Positions 1-7,185 of a stretch of 64,000 nt of DNA are shown piece after piece. Every line of letters starts with the position of its first letter. Positions within the stretch are counted from its first letter, which is position 1. This stretch comes from Roseovarius litoreus. Its GTDB lineage: Bacteria; Pseudomonadota; Alphaproteobacteria; Rhodobacterales; Rhodobacteraceae. The stretch covers positions 124,001-188,000 of the forward strand of contig NZ_FRCB01000003.1 in the NCBI RefSeq assembly GCF_900142765.1, given 5' to 3'. Made by a program: the position numbers and the translations under genes. Under the pieces are notes generated by a model. The model searched no databases, was not told where the DNA came from, and saw only the letters and a list, made by a program, of their open reading frames with translations.

Positions 1-183
1 CGCGAGGAACGTGTGCTGCGGATGCGGTTCGGCATCGGCATGAACACCGACCACACGCTGGAAGAAGTGGGTCAGCAGTTCAGCGTGACCCGCGAACGGA
101 TCCGGCAGATCGAGGCCAAGGCGCTGCGTAAGCTCAAGCACCCGTCGCGGTCGCGCAAGCTGCGCTCGTTCCTCGATCAGTAA
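1..183 (+). CDS. rpoD: RNA polymerase primary sigma factor RpoD, C-terminal fragment
   Basis: Partial gene; the 5' part lies left of the window. The 60 visible codons are the end of a sigma-70 family protein: the region 4.2 helix-turn-helix that contacts the -35 promoter element, with [20 protein letters not shown] followed by the typical tail [17 protein letters not shown] and a TAA stop. This motif and tail are characteristic of the vegetative sigma factor rather than of a stress or heat-shock sigma. A strong intrinsic terminator lies directly downstream, so the transcript probably ends here. Confidence 0.95.
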   Translation, partial: REERVLRMRFGIGMNTDHTLEEVGQQFSVTRERIRQIEAKALRKLKHPSRSRKLRSFLDQ

Positions 184-522
184 GCTGCACCAAAGTGCAT
201 GAAAGGGCCGCGTTTGACGCGGCCTTTTTTCATGTCCGGCTGTGTACGACTGGTACGAAACCTACGCGCATTTGGGACGAAAGGGGTTCGGGCCGGTTTC
301 GGGGCAGTTTCGGGGGTGAAGGGGCGCGCGCCGGGTTGACGATTGGCCGGGCCGGGGCCGTGCTGGTGTCCAAACGCACGGAGGTGTCACCAAAGGGTAA
401 ATACTGCGACCGCTTCGTGTTTGTGAACAGGCCGTGCGGTGGTGTCACCTGCTTGAAAGGAATGGGCGGGCGTGGCCGGGGCGTGCTATGCTTTGGGGCG
501 TAACCTTTGAGGGGGAGACGGC
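184..522. other. Gene-free interval between rpoD and the first downstream gene
   Basis: Apart from the rpoD terminator I see no coding sequence here. Open frames on both strands lack a plausible ribosome-binding site and protein-like composition. The stretch holds two copies of the palindrome GGTGTCACC (383-391 and 441-449) and presumably the promoter of the gene starting at 523, which I could not locate with confidence. Confidence 0.5.
202..230 (+). terminator. Rho-independent terminator of rpoD
   Basis: A perfect 7-bp stem (GGCCGCG at 206-212, CGCGGCC at 218-224) with a 5-base loop TTTGA is followed by six T residues. It sits 19 bases after the rpoD stop. Confidence 0.92.
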
Positions 523-1020
523 ATGCGCGGCATGATACTGAGCGCGATGGCACTGGGCGTGACCACCGGTTCGGCGGGGGCCGAGGGGTGTTTTGGCGCC
601 GGCACACCGCTGTTTCATTGCACGCTGGAGCAGGGCGCAAAGGCGGTAGATGCCTGCCTGCAGGGCGATGTCGCCACTTACCGCTTTGGTCCTGCGACAG
701 GGACGGCGGATTTGCTGCTGGCGCAGCCTGTCGCGCAAGTGGATATGTGGCCCTGGTCCGGTGTCGGGCGCTGGTTGTCCGAGGCGGCGGTTTTCGCCAA
801 TGCCGGATATGCTTATCGGGTGAGCTATGCGGTGGACCGGCTGAGCGAGAGCCGCGAGGTGACAGGGGCGGTGCATGTGCTGCGCGGCGATGCGCAGCTG
901 GCCGAGCTGCCTTGTGATCCGGGCAGTGTGACGGTGGCGGATCTCTATCCGCTTTTTGAGGCCAAGGAGGCGGCGGGCCAATGCTGGTCCGGCGAGGCGC
1001 AAGACTGGACAGGGTGCTGA
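523..1020 (+). CDS. Small secreted protein of unknown function
   Basis: A 165-residue protein I do not recognise. The first 20 residues (MRGMILSAMALGVTTGSAGA) look like a cleavable Sec signal peptide with an AGA-type cleavage site, so it should be periplasmic. The mature part has five cysteines (for example EGCFG, FHCTLEQG, DACLQG, a Cys-Trp pair near the end and a C-terminal Cys), which suggests disulfide bonds, and a Trp-rich segment around residues 78-88. The ATG is preceded by GGGGGAGA. It ends four bases before the next gene, with which it is probably co-transcribed. No enzymatic motif is visible. Confidence 0.72.
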   Translation: MRGMILSAMALGVTTGSAGAEGCFGAGTPLFHCTLEQGAKAVDACLQGDVATYRFGPATGTADLLLAQPVAQVDMWPWSGVGRWLSEAAVFANAGYAYRVSYAVDRLSESREVTGAVHVLRGDAQLAELPCDPGSVTVADLYPLFEAKEAAGQCWSGEAQDWTGC

Positions 1021-1024
1021 GCCG

Positions 1025-1447
1025 ATGCAGACCACATTCACCATCGAAACCAACGGTCAGGGGCTGTACGAGTTCACCCGGCAGGTGACCGCATGGGTCG
1101 CCGGATCGGGTGTGGGCGACGGGCTGTTGACGCTGTTCATCCGCCACACATCGGCAAGCCTGCTGATACAGGAAAACGCCGATCCGGATGTGCAGGGCGA
1201 TCTGAGGGCCTATTTCGCGCGGCTGGTGCCGAAGGCCAATGATCCGGCGATGGCCTATCTGCGCCACACCACCGAAGGCCCCGACGACATGCCGGCCCAT
1301 ATCAAGGCGGCGATGATGCCGGTCAGCCTGTCGATACCGGTCAGGGGTGGGCATCCGGTGCTGGGCACATGGCAGGGGATTTACGTCTTCGAGCATCGCG
1401 ATGCGCCGCACCGGCGCGCGGTGGCGGCGCATCTGATGGCGGATTGA
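1025..1447 (+). CDS. YjbQ/UPF0047 family protein (putative secondary thiamine-phosphate synthase)
   Basis: 140 residues, the usual family length. Family signatures are present: FIRHTSASLLIQENADP near residue 40, a run containing the conserved HTTEGPDDMPAHIK, and the C-terminal SIPVRGGHPVLGTWQGIY, ending in an FEHRD segment. E. coli YjbQ can replace ThiE weakly, hence the usual name, but the physiological role is unsettled. The frame stays open upstream to 956; I chose the ATG at 1025 because the family begins with a Gln-Thr-Thr-Phe-Thr-type strand and because upstream codons overlap the preceding gene. Confidence 0.88.
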   Translation: MQTTFTIETNGQGLYEFTRQVTAWVAGSGVGDGLLTLFIRHTSASLLIQENADPDVQGDLRAYFARLVPKANDPAMAYLRHTTEGPDDMPAHIKAAMMPVSLSIPVRGGHPVLGTWQGIYVFEHRDAPHRRAVAAHLMAD

Positions 1448-1463
1448 GCGCGCCTTTGAGCGC

Positions 1464-2141
1464 TCAGCCTGTGGGCATGAGAAAGATCTCGCGCAGGTCG
1501 GCGCGGCGCGGTTGTTCGAGCGCATGCACGACCGAGGCCGCGACATCCGCGGGCTGCAGCTTGTCGGGTTTGGGTTCGTCGAAAAACGGCGTGTCCACCA
1601 TGCCGGGCGCGATCACCGTGCAGCGCCCGCCCCAGTCACGCATCGCCTCGGACATGTTGCCCGCCAGCCCGTGCACGAACCATTTGGACGCGCCATAGAT
1701 GGAGCCGGGGATGTAGCGCTTGCCGGCGGCCGAACCTGTGAGGATCAGGTGGCCGCGGCTGGCCTTGAGCGCGGCATGGGCGGCCTTGATGGTCCACAGA
1801 AGGCCCATGACGTTGACCTCCATCATGGTGCGCCATTCCTCGGGGTCGCCCTGTTCGATTCCGGGGGTGGACAGCCCGGTGCCGGCATTGGCAAAGACCG
1901 CGTCGATCCCCTGAAAATGCGTGGCGGCGCGTTCGATCGCGGCGCTGATGTCGTCGAGGCGGGTGACGTCGCCGGGCAGGGCCAGCGCGTGGTCGGGGCC
2001 GATCTCATCGGCGAGGGCGTCGAGTTTTTCGCGGTTGCGTGCGAAAAGCGCCACGTTCCACCCCGCATGGGCCGCGGCGCGGGCGGTGGCGGCGCCGATG
2101 CCCGAGGATGCGCCGGTGATGAAAAGGGTCTTGGCAGTCAT
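1464..2141 (-). CDS. SDR family oxidoreductase (classical short-chain dehydrogenase)
   Basis: 225 residues. The N-terminal Rossmann glycine motif TGASSGIG is at residues 9-16, the structural FANAG at 83-87, the catalytic Ser near 137 (LTGSAAG) and the Tyr149-x3-Lys153 pair in IYGASK. This is the complete active site of a classical NAD(P)-dependent SDR. The resemblance to YdfG-like serine/3-hydroxy-acid dehydrogenases is general only, so the substrate is unknown. The ATG at 2141 has AAAGGACAG just upstream; the frame is open further 5' but has no better start. It converges with the YjbQ gene and is divergent from nrdR. Confidence 0.88.
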   Translation of the reverse strand: MTAKTLFITGASSGIGAATARAAAHAGWNVALFARNREKLDALADEIGPDHALALPGDVTRLDDISAAIERAATHFQGIDAVFANAGTGLSTPGIEQGDPEEWRTMMEVNVMGLLWTIKAAHAALKASRGHLILTGSAAGKRYIPGSIYGASKWFVHGLAGNMSEAMRDWGGRCTVIAPGMVDTPFFDEPKPDKLQPADVAASVVHALEQPRRADLREIFLMPTG

Positions 2142-2336
2142 GGCCTGTCCTTTCGTTGATCCTTGCGTCTTACTGACAGGTAGGTGCCGGGTCGCTTCGG
2201 TCAAAGGGGGGCGTGGGCCTTTATCTAGGGGTGTCATTTCCCCCCTACCCAAAACCTTGCGGGTCTCCTATAGTGGCTGTGGATAAATGGGCCTCAGACC
2301 CATGACCAAGAGGCGGACAAGAAAGGGGAACGGCCG

Positions 2337-2822
2337 ATGCGCTGCCCGTTTTGTGGAAATATCGACACTCAGGTAAAGGATTCACGGCCCGCGGAGGATC
2401 ATGTTTCGATCCGACGGCGCCGGTTCTGCCCGGCTTGCGGCGGGCGGTTCACCACCTATGAGCGCGTGCAATTGCGCGATCTGGTGGTGGTCAAGACCAA
2501 CGGGCGGCGCGAGGATTTCGACCGCGACAAGCTGGAACGCTCGATCCGGATCGCGCTGCAGAAGCGGCCCGTGGACCCTGAGCGCATCGAGCAGATGATC
2601 TCGGGGATTGTACGGCGGCTCGAAAGCATGGGCGAGACGGATATCCCGTCGAAAACCGTGGGCGAGATCGTGATGGAAAGCCTCGCGCGGATCGACACGG
2701 TGGCCTATGTGCGCTTTGCCAGCGTCTACAAGAACTTCCAGGCGGCCGATGATTTCGACAAGTTCGTGAGCGAACTGCGCCCCGACGAGGCGATCGCCGA
2801 AGCCAAGCAACCGGACGAGTGA
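2337..2822 (+). CDS. nrdR: Transcriptional repressor NrdR
   Basis: 161 residues. It has a zinc ribbon with Cys3, Cys6, Cys31 and Cys34 followed by an ATP-cone from about residue 48 ([17 protein letters not shown]) and the terminal family motif [13 protein letters not shown]. NrdR senses ATP/dATP and represses ribonucleotide reductase genes by binding NrdR boxes. The ATG follows AAAGGGGAA. Its stop overlaps the GTG of ribD, so the two are translationally coupled, an arrangement common in alphaproteobacteria. Confidence 0.97.
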   Translation: MRCPFCGNIDTQVKDSRPAEDHVSIRRRRFCPACGGRFTTYERVQLRDLVVVKTNGRREDFDRDKLERSIRIALQKRPVDPERIEQMISGIVRRLESMGETDIPSKTVGEIVMESLARIDTVAYVRFASVYKNFQAADDFDKFVSELRPDEAIAEAKQPDE

Positions 2823-3916
2823 GCCGCGACGACGCCCGCTTCATGGCCCTCGCCCTGTCGCTGGGGCGGCGCGGCCAGGGCCGGTGCTGGCCCAACCCGG
2901 CGGTGGGCTGTGTCGTGGTGCGCGAGGGGCGCGTGGTGGGGCGCGGCTGGACCGGCGTCGGCGGTCGGCCCCACGCCGAACCGCAGGCCCTGGCGCGCGC
3001 CGGGGACGCGGCGCGTGGTGCGACGGTCTATGTCAGCCTCGAGCCTTGCGCCCATCATGGCCGCACGCCGCCCTGCACCGAGGCGCTTATTGCGGCGGGT
3101 GTGGCGCGGGTGGTGGCGCCGGTCTCGGACAGCGATCCGCGCGTGTCGGGCAAGGGATTCGCGCGGCTGCGTTCCGCCGGGATCGAGGTCACGACCGGGG
3201 TTCTGGCTGAAGAGGCGATGCGCGATCTGGGTGGTTTCCTGCGCCGGGCAGGGGGCGGACGCCCGCATCTGACGCTGAAACTGGCCACCTCGCTCGATGG
3301 GCGGATCGCCACGGCCTCGGGACACAGCCAATGGATCACCGGGCGGCAAGCGCGCCATGCCGTGCATGCGATGCGCGCGCGCCATGACGCGGTGATGGTC
3401 GGGGCAGGCACGGCGCGCGCCGATGATCCGATGCTGACGGTGCGTGGCCAGGGCGATGTCGCGCGCCAACCGGTGCGGATCGTCGTCTCGCGCAGGCTCG
3501 ACCTGCCGCTGATGTCGCAACTGGCGCAAACCGCGCGCGAGGTGCCCTTGTGGCTGTGCCACGGCCCGGACCCGGACGCGGCCCTGGCCGACGCCTGGGA
3601 CGGGATCGGCGCCGAGCGGATCGCCTGCGATCTGACGGGCCGGCAACTCGACATGGAGGCGGTGTTGCTCGCACTTGGCCAAAAGGGCCTCACGCGGATT
3701 TTCTGCGAAGGCGGCGGCAGCCTCGCCGCGTCGCTTCTCGGGGCGGGGCTGGTGGATGAGCTGGTGCTGTTTTCCGCCGGTCTGATGATCGGCGCCGAAG
3801 GCCTGCCGGCCCTGGGGGCGATGGGGCTCGATCGTCTCGACGGCGCCGAGCGCTTCCGGCTGCAGGAATTGCGGGTCTTGGGCAATGATGCGATGAGCCG
3901 CTGGATCGCGTCCTGA
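2819..3916 (+). CDS. ribD: Bifunctional riboflavin biosynthesis protein RibD (deaminase/reductase)
   Basis: 365 residues, full length. Residues 1-145 form the cytidine-deaminase-like domain with the zinc site His52-Ala-Glu54 and Cys77/Cys86 in [12 protein letters not shown]. Residues from about 150 form the reductase domain ([36 protein letters not shown]). It carries out the deamination and reduction steps that follow GTP cyclohydrolase II in riboflavin synthesis. Translation starts at GTG 2819, which overlaps the nrdR stop. The partner gene ribE lies about 12.5 kb downstream rather than adjacent. Confidence 0.97.
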   Translation: MSRDDARFMALALSLGRRGQGRCWPNPAVGCVVVREGRVVGRGWTGVGGRPHAEPQALARAGDAARGATVYVSLEPCAHHGRTPPCTEALIAAGVARVVAPVSDSDPRVSGKGFARLRSAGIEVTTGVLAEEAMRDLGGFLRRAGGGRPHLTLKLATSLDGRIATASGHSQWITGRQARHAVHAMRARHDAVMVGAGTARADDPMLTVRGQGDVARQPVRIVVSRRLDLPLMSQLAQTAREVPLWLCHGPDPDAALADAWDGIGAERIACDLTGRQLDMEAVLLALGQKGLTRIFCEGGGSLAASLLGAGLVDELVLFSAGLMIGAEGLPALGAMGLDRLDGAERFRLQELRVLGNDAMSRWIAS

Positions 3917-3928
3917 AACGGGTCTTTT

Positions 3929-4051
3929 GGGGGCTCTGCCCCCGACATTGAAATCCTGAAGGATTTCAACGCCTCCCCCGGGATATTTGCAGCCAGAAGA
4001 AAGCCGCGCCGCCCCCCGTTTCTTCTGGCTTAAAATATCCCCGCCGGAGGC
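3929..4051. repeat. Composite palindromic intergenic repeat
   Basis: Three nested inverted repeats are stacked between ribD and the amidohydrolase gene. GGGGG/CCCCC arms lie at 3929-3943. A perfect 9-bp pair TTGAAATCC/GGATTTCAA lies at 3948-3969. A long imperfect pair has one arm at 3971-4002 (ending in CCAGAAGAAA) and its reverse complement at 4019-4051 (beginning TTTCTTCTGG). The element could fold into a large hairpin and may also terminate ribD and the convergent gene. From memory, similar CAGAAGAAA/GGATATTT sequences are frequent in Rhodobacterales intergenic DNA; this needs a genome search. Confidence 0.7.
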
Positions 4052-4123
4052 TCCCGTCTTCCGAGGTCGCCGCATCGGCCGATCTGTGCTCATCGGGATG
4101 ACCCAAGGCCCGCTCGGGGTGGG

Positions 4124-4939
4124 TCACCGGGGATCGGCGCCAGCCCGATCGGCCTTGAGCTGTGCGGCTTCGATCCCGTAGAGGCGTTGCGCCGCGCGGT
4201 GATCGGACAGGGTGCCCAAATGCGGCGCATGGGCCCAGACCCGAGCATAATCGGTGCGCGTTTCATGTTGTGTATGGGGCCAGTCGCTGCCCCAGACCAC
4301 ATGATCGGCATCGAGCATCTCGAGCAGGTCCCGGGCATGCGGGGCCACGTCGAAAGGGACCCGGTAATGCGCGGAGAACTTGAAAAAGAGCGCCTGTCGG
4401 TCCTGCAGCTGCCTGACCGCGCGCAGCATCGGATCGTCCTTGGGGGCGGGGTCGGAGGGCAGGCCGAAATGATCGATCACCACATCGATCCCCAGGTCGG
4501 CCAGCGCCGGCAGGAGCGGAGCGAGGCGGGGGCCTTCGAGATGCATTTCGAGATGCATGCCGCGCGCGCGCAGCCTGTGCAGGAAGGCGCGGGTTGCAGG
4601 CGCGCCGGGATCGGGGATGTCGGCGCCGCGCACGAGGTTCCAGCGGATGCCGCGGATCCCGCACGCGGCGAGCCGGTCGAAGGCCGCGTCGCCAGCGTCG
4701 AGCGGCAAGACGCCGACGCCCGCGAACCGTGCGGGATCGAGCTGTGAGAGCGCCGCACAGAGCTGGGAATTGTCGGCCCCCAGAAAACTGACCTGAACGA
4801 TCACGCCCCCCGAGATGCCGCGGTGTTCCAGTTGGGTCAGCCAGTCGCGCAACGGCGCGGGGCGCGCCGGCACATAGCGCGCGCCGTCCACCGCAGCCAG
4901 CGTTTCGTAGACATGCGCGTGACAGTCGAACCGGATCAT
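4124..4939 (-). CDS. Amidohydrolase-2 family hydrolase (2-pyrone-4,6-dicarboxylate hydrolase-like)
   Basis: 271 residues with a TIM-barrel amidohydrolase signature: metal-binding His7-x-His9 at the N-terminus (FDCHAHVYE), a central VVIDHFGLP with a conserved His, and the C-terminal WGSDWPHTQ carrying the catalytic Asp. This pattern matches the LigI/2-pyrone-4,6-dicarboxylate lactonase branch, which hydrolyses lactones of dicarboxylic acids. The true substrate is not shown. It is transcribed divergently from a GntR regulator and a tricarboxylate-type transporter, so a hydrolytic step on an imported carboxylate or lactone is plausible. Confidence 0.82.
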   Translation of the reverse strand: MIRFDCHAHVYETLAAVDGARYVPARPAPLRDWLTQLEHRGISGGVIVQVSFLGADNSQLCAALSQLDPARFAGVGVLPLDAGDAAFDRLAACGIRGIRWNLVRGADIPDPGAPATRAFLHRLRARGMHLEMHLEGPRLAPLLPALADLGIDVVIDHFGLPSDPAPKDDPMLRAVRQLQDRQALFFKFSAHYRVPFDVAPHARDLLEMLDADHVVWGSDWPHTQHETRTDYARVWAHAPHLGTLSDHRAAQRLYGIEAAQLKADRAGADPR

Positions 4940-4967
4940 CGGGGCCTCCTCAAAACATATATATGAC

Positions 4968-4977
4968 TAGTTGACTA
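4968..4977. promoter_or_regulatory. Candidate GntR-type operator and -35 region
   Basis: The near-palindrome TAGTTGACTA (core GT-TG-AC, like the GT-n-AC pattern of GntR-family sites) lies in the AT-rich gap between the divergent amidohydrolase and gntR genes. It overlaps TTGACT at 4971-4976, a possible -35 for gntR, with a weak -10 (TAAACC) near 4995. Autoregulation by the adjacent GntR protein is an inference. Confidence 0.4.
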
Positions 4978-5021
4978 TAGGGGTCAAGATGGACTAAACC
5001 CGACGCCAGGAGGAGAACGGG

Positions 5022-5750
5022 ATGGATCGACTCAAGGCTATCGATGCAAGGCTTCCGGCCTATGTCCGGCTGCGGGACACGCTGACGGCGCGGATCGCCG
5101 AGGGCGAGTGGACCCCCGATCAGCCGATCCCGTCCGAGGCGCGTCTTGCCAAGGAATTCGACGTCTCCATCGGGACCGTCCGCAAGGCGGTGGACGGGCT
5201 GGTGGAGGAGGGGCTTCTGGAGCGTCGTCAGGGGTCCGGGACCCGCGTGCGCGCGCCGTCCTTCAATGCGACCCTGTTCCGCTTCTTTCCGATCCGGGAA
5301 AAGGACGGTGCGCCCCTGTCGATCCCGTCGAGCCATATTCTCTTGCGCAGCATCACCGAGGCGCCGGACGAGGCGGCCCGGGTGCTGGGCACCCGGGAGG
5401 TCATCAAGATCGTGCGGTTGCGCAGCCTGTCGGACCAGCCGGTTCTTTTCGAGGAAATATACATCCCCGCCCGGCGCTTTGCGGGGTTCGAGACCTTGCC
5501 GGAGGCCGCTCTGGGGCCGCTGCTCTATCCGCTTTATTTCGAGCATTTCGGAATAATGGTGAAACACGCGACGGACGAGGTGTCCTTCGGGTGGGCTTCG
5601 GAGCGGGTGGCGCAGCAACTTCGGATCAAGCCCGGCGATCCGCTTGCGGTGATCAAGCGCACGGCTTTCGACATCGAGAACACCCCGATCGAATGGCGCA
5701 TTGCAAGCGGCAGCGCCACCGAGTTCCGCTATCGCAGCGAAATCAACTGA
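5022..5750 (+). CDS. GntR family transcriptional regulator, HutC/UTRA type
   Basis: 242 residues. Residues about 10-75 are a GntR winged helix-turn-helix (IPSEARLAKEFDVSIGTVRK, then LLERRQGSGTRV). From about residue 90 to the end is a UTRA effector-binding domain (VIKIVRLRSLSDQPVLFEE, PLAVIKRTAFD). HutC-type proteins are usually repressors released by a small ligand related to the pathway they control. The ATG follows AGGAGAA. It is followed after 30 bases by tctCBA and is divergent from the amidohydrolase gene, so it probably controls both. Confidence 0.9.
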   Translation: MDRLKAIDARLPAYVRLRDTLTARIAEGEWTPDQPIPSEARLAKEFDVSIGTVRKAVDGLVEEGLLERRQGSGTRVRAPSFNATLFRFFPIREKDGAPLSIPSSHILLRSITEAPDEAARVLGTREVIKIVRLRSLSDQPVLFEEIYIPARRFAGFETLPEAALGPLLYPLYFEHFGIMVKHATDEVSFGWASERVAQQLRIKPGDPLAVIKRTAFDIENTPIEWRIASGSATEFRYRSEIN

Positions 5751-5780
5751 CCAACACATATGCATCAAGGGAGAGAGACG

Positions 5781-6731
5781 ATGACATTCAAGGCAGCCTG
5801 TATCGGCCTGACGGCCGCCGCCGCACTGGCGGCGCCGGTTCTGGCGGAATATCCCGAACGCACCATCGAGATGACCATTCCGGCCGGAGCCGGCGGTGGC
5901 ACGGATACCAGCGCACGCAAGCTTGCGATCCTGCTGGAGGAAAAGCTGGGCACCTCGATCGCGATCCTGAATGTGGGCGGCGGTGGAGGCTCGGTGGGCG
6001 CGTCGCAATTCATGCAGGCCAAGCCCGATGGCTATGCGCTCTTCGCCACATGGAACAGCCCGCTGACAACCGTGCCGCAGGTTCAGAATGTCGCCTATTC
6101 GCTGGACAGTTTCACGCCGATCGCCTCGACGTCGGAGACTGCCTATACGCTTTGCGTGAAGGCGGATTTCCCGGCGACGACCGGCGAGGAGTTCCTGGCG
6201 GAACTGGCGGCCAATCCGGGCAAGTATACCTATGGCAATGATGGTATCGGCGGCACGATGCAGCTTGCGGCCGAGCGGATCTTCCAGACAAGGCAGATCG
6301 AGGCGGTGGCCATTCCCTTTGGCGGGGCGGGCGAGACGCTGCAGAATTTCCTGGGCGGTCACGTGGATATCTATGGCGGCTCGATCTCGACCGTGTTGCC
6401 CTATGTCGAGAGCGGTGAGGCGAAATGCCCGCTGGTGACCTCGGCGGCGGATGTGCCTGCGCTGCCGGGCGCATCGGGGCTCGAGGCGCTTGGCATGGCC
6501 GACAAGGAGACGCTGCTGTGGCGCGCCATTCTGGGGCCGAAGGGTCTTGATCCGCAGATCGTGAGCCTTTTGGCGGATACGATCGAGGAAGCGGTCAACG
6601 ATCCGGGCTATGTGGAGTTCCTGAAGACCAAGGGCGAGGTGCCCAATGTGGTCAAGGGCGAGGCGTTGGGTGCGCGGCTGCAGGCCGAGTTCGACGCGCT
6701 GGCGGCCGTGTCCAAGGCGCTTGGCCTCTGA
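5781..6731 (+). CDS. tctC: Tripartite tricarboxylate transporter substrate-binding protein (TctC family)
   Basis: 316 residues with a signal peptide (about 1-22, ending APVLA). The TctC/Bug family features are visible: YPERTIEMTIPAGAGGGTD at the start of the mature chain, KPDGYALFATWNSP, and a VAIPFGGAGETLQNFLGGHVD segment. The mature protein binds a carboxylate in the periplasm and delivers it to TctAB. The ATG at 5781 is preceded by GGGAGAGAGACG. It is the first transporter gene of an operon with tctB three bases downstream. The ligand cannot be read from sequence; the neighbouring amidohydrolase hints at a dicarboxylate or lactone-derived compound. Confidence 0.92.
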   Translation: MTFKAACIGLTAAAALAAPVLAEYPERTIEMTIPAGAGGGTDTSARKLAILLEEKLGTSIAILNVGGGGGSVGASQFMQAKPDGYALFATWNSPLTTVPQVQNVAYSLDSFTPIASTSETAYTLCVKADFPATTGEEFLAELAANPGKYTYGNDGIGGTMQLAAERIFQTRQIEAVAIPFGGAGETLQNFLGGHVDIYGGSISTVLPYVESGEAKCPLVTSAADVPALPGASGLEALGMADKETLLWRAILGPKGLDPQIVSLLADTIEEAVNDPGYVEFLKTKGEVPNVVKGEALGARLQAEFDALAAVSKALGL

Positions 6732-6734
6732 GGG

Positions 6735-7184
6735 ATGGAGGCGCGTCAGGATATCGTGCTGGGGCTGGCTCTGGCCGGCCTCGGCCTTGCCGCGGCCTGG
6801 ATGGCGCGGGGCTATGCCGGGGCCAGCGGCATCTATCCCATGGTGCTGGGCCTGATCCTGACACTTCTTGGAGGGACCGTGGCGGTGAGGGCCGCCCGGT
6901 CCGGCAGCCGCGGCGCGCGGGCGCTGGTGGAGGCGCCGGGCAAGCTGCTGGTGGCGGTCGGGATCGCGACGCTCTATGTGGCGGCGGTCGTGCCCTTGGG
7001 GTTCTACACCGCCTCCTTTCTGCTGATGCTGGCGATGCCCTTCGGGCTTGGATTGCGGCGCCCTGTCCAGGCGGGGGTGGTGGCGGTGATCTTCATGGCG
7101 TCTGTCTATCTCGTGTTCACCGTGCTGCTGGAGAAACCGCTGCCCCGCGAGGCGATCCTGTCCATCCTCGGCAGTTCGGGCTGA
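6735..7184 (+). CDS. tctB: Tripartite tricarboxylate transporter small membrane subunit TctB
   Basis: 149 residues with about four hydrophobic segments (roughly 8-25, 35-50, 72-95, 100-135), typical of TctB. The small subunit pairs with TctA in the inner membrane. The gene sits between tctC and tctA with only three and one bases of spacing, and this position together with topology supports the call more than any sequence motif. Confidence 0.88.
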   Translation: MEARQDIVLGLALAGLGLAAAWMARGYAGASGIYPMVLGLILTLLGGTVAVRAARSGSRGARALVEAPGKLLVAVGIATLYVAAVVPLGFYTASFLLMLAMPFGLGLRRPVQAGVVAVIFMASVYLVFTVLLEKPLPREAILSILGSSG

Positions 7185-7185
7185 C

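Noticed and set aside
195-503. 102-codon frame after rpoD on the + strand
   Set aside because: It starts inside the rpoD terminator, has no ribosome-binding site and has a low-complexity Gly/Arg composition.
3948-3969. Simple rho-independent terminator of ribD
   Set aside because: The 9-bp inverted repeat has no T tract and is part of a larger set of stacked palindromes, so I list it as a repeat.
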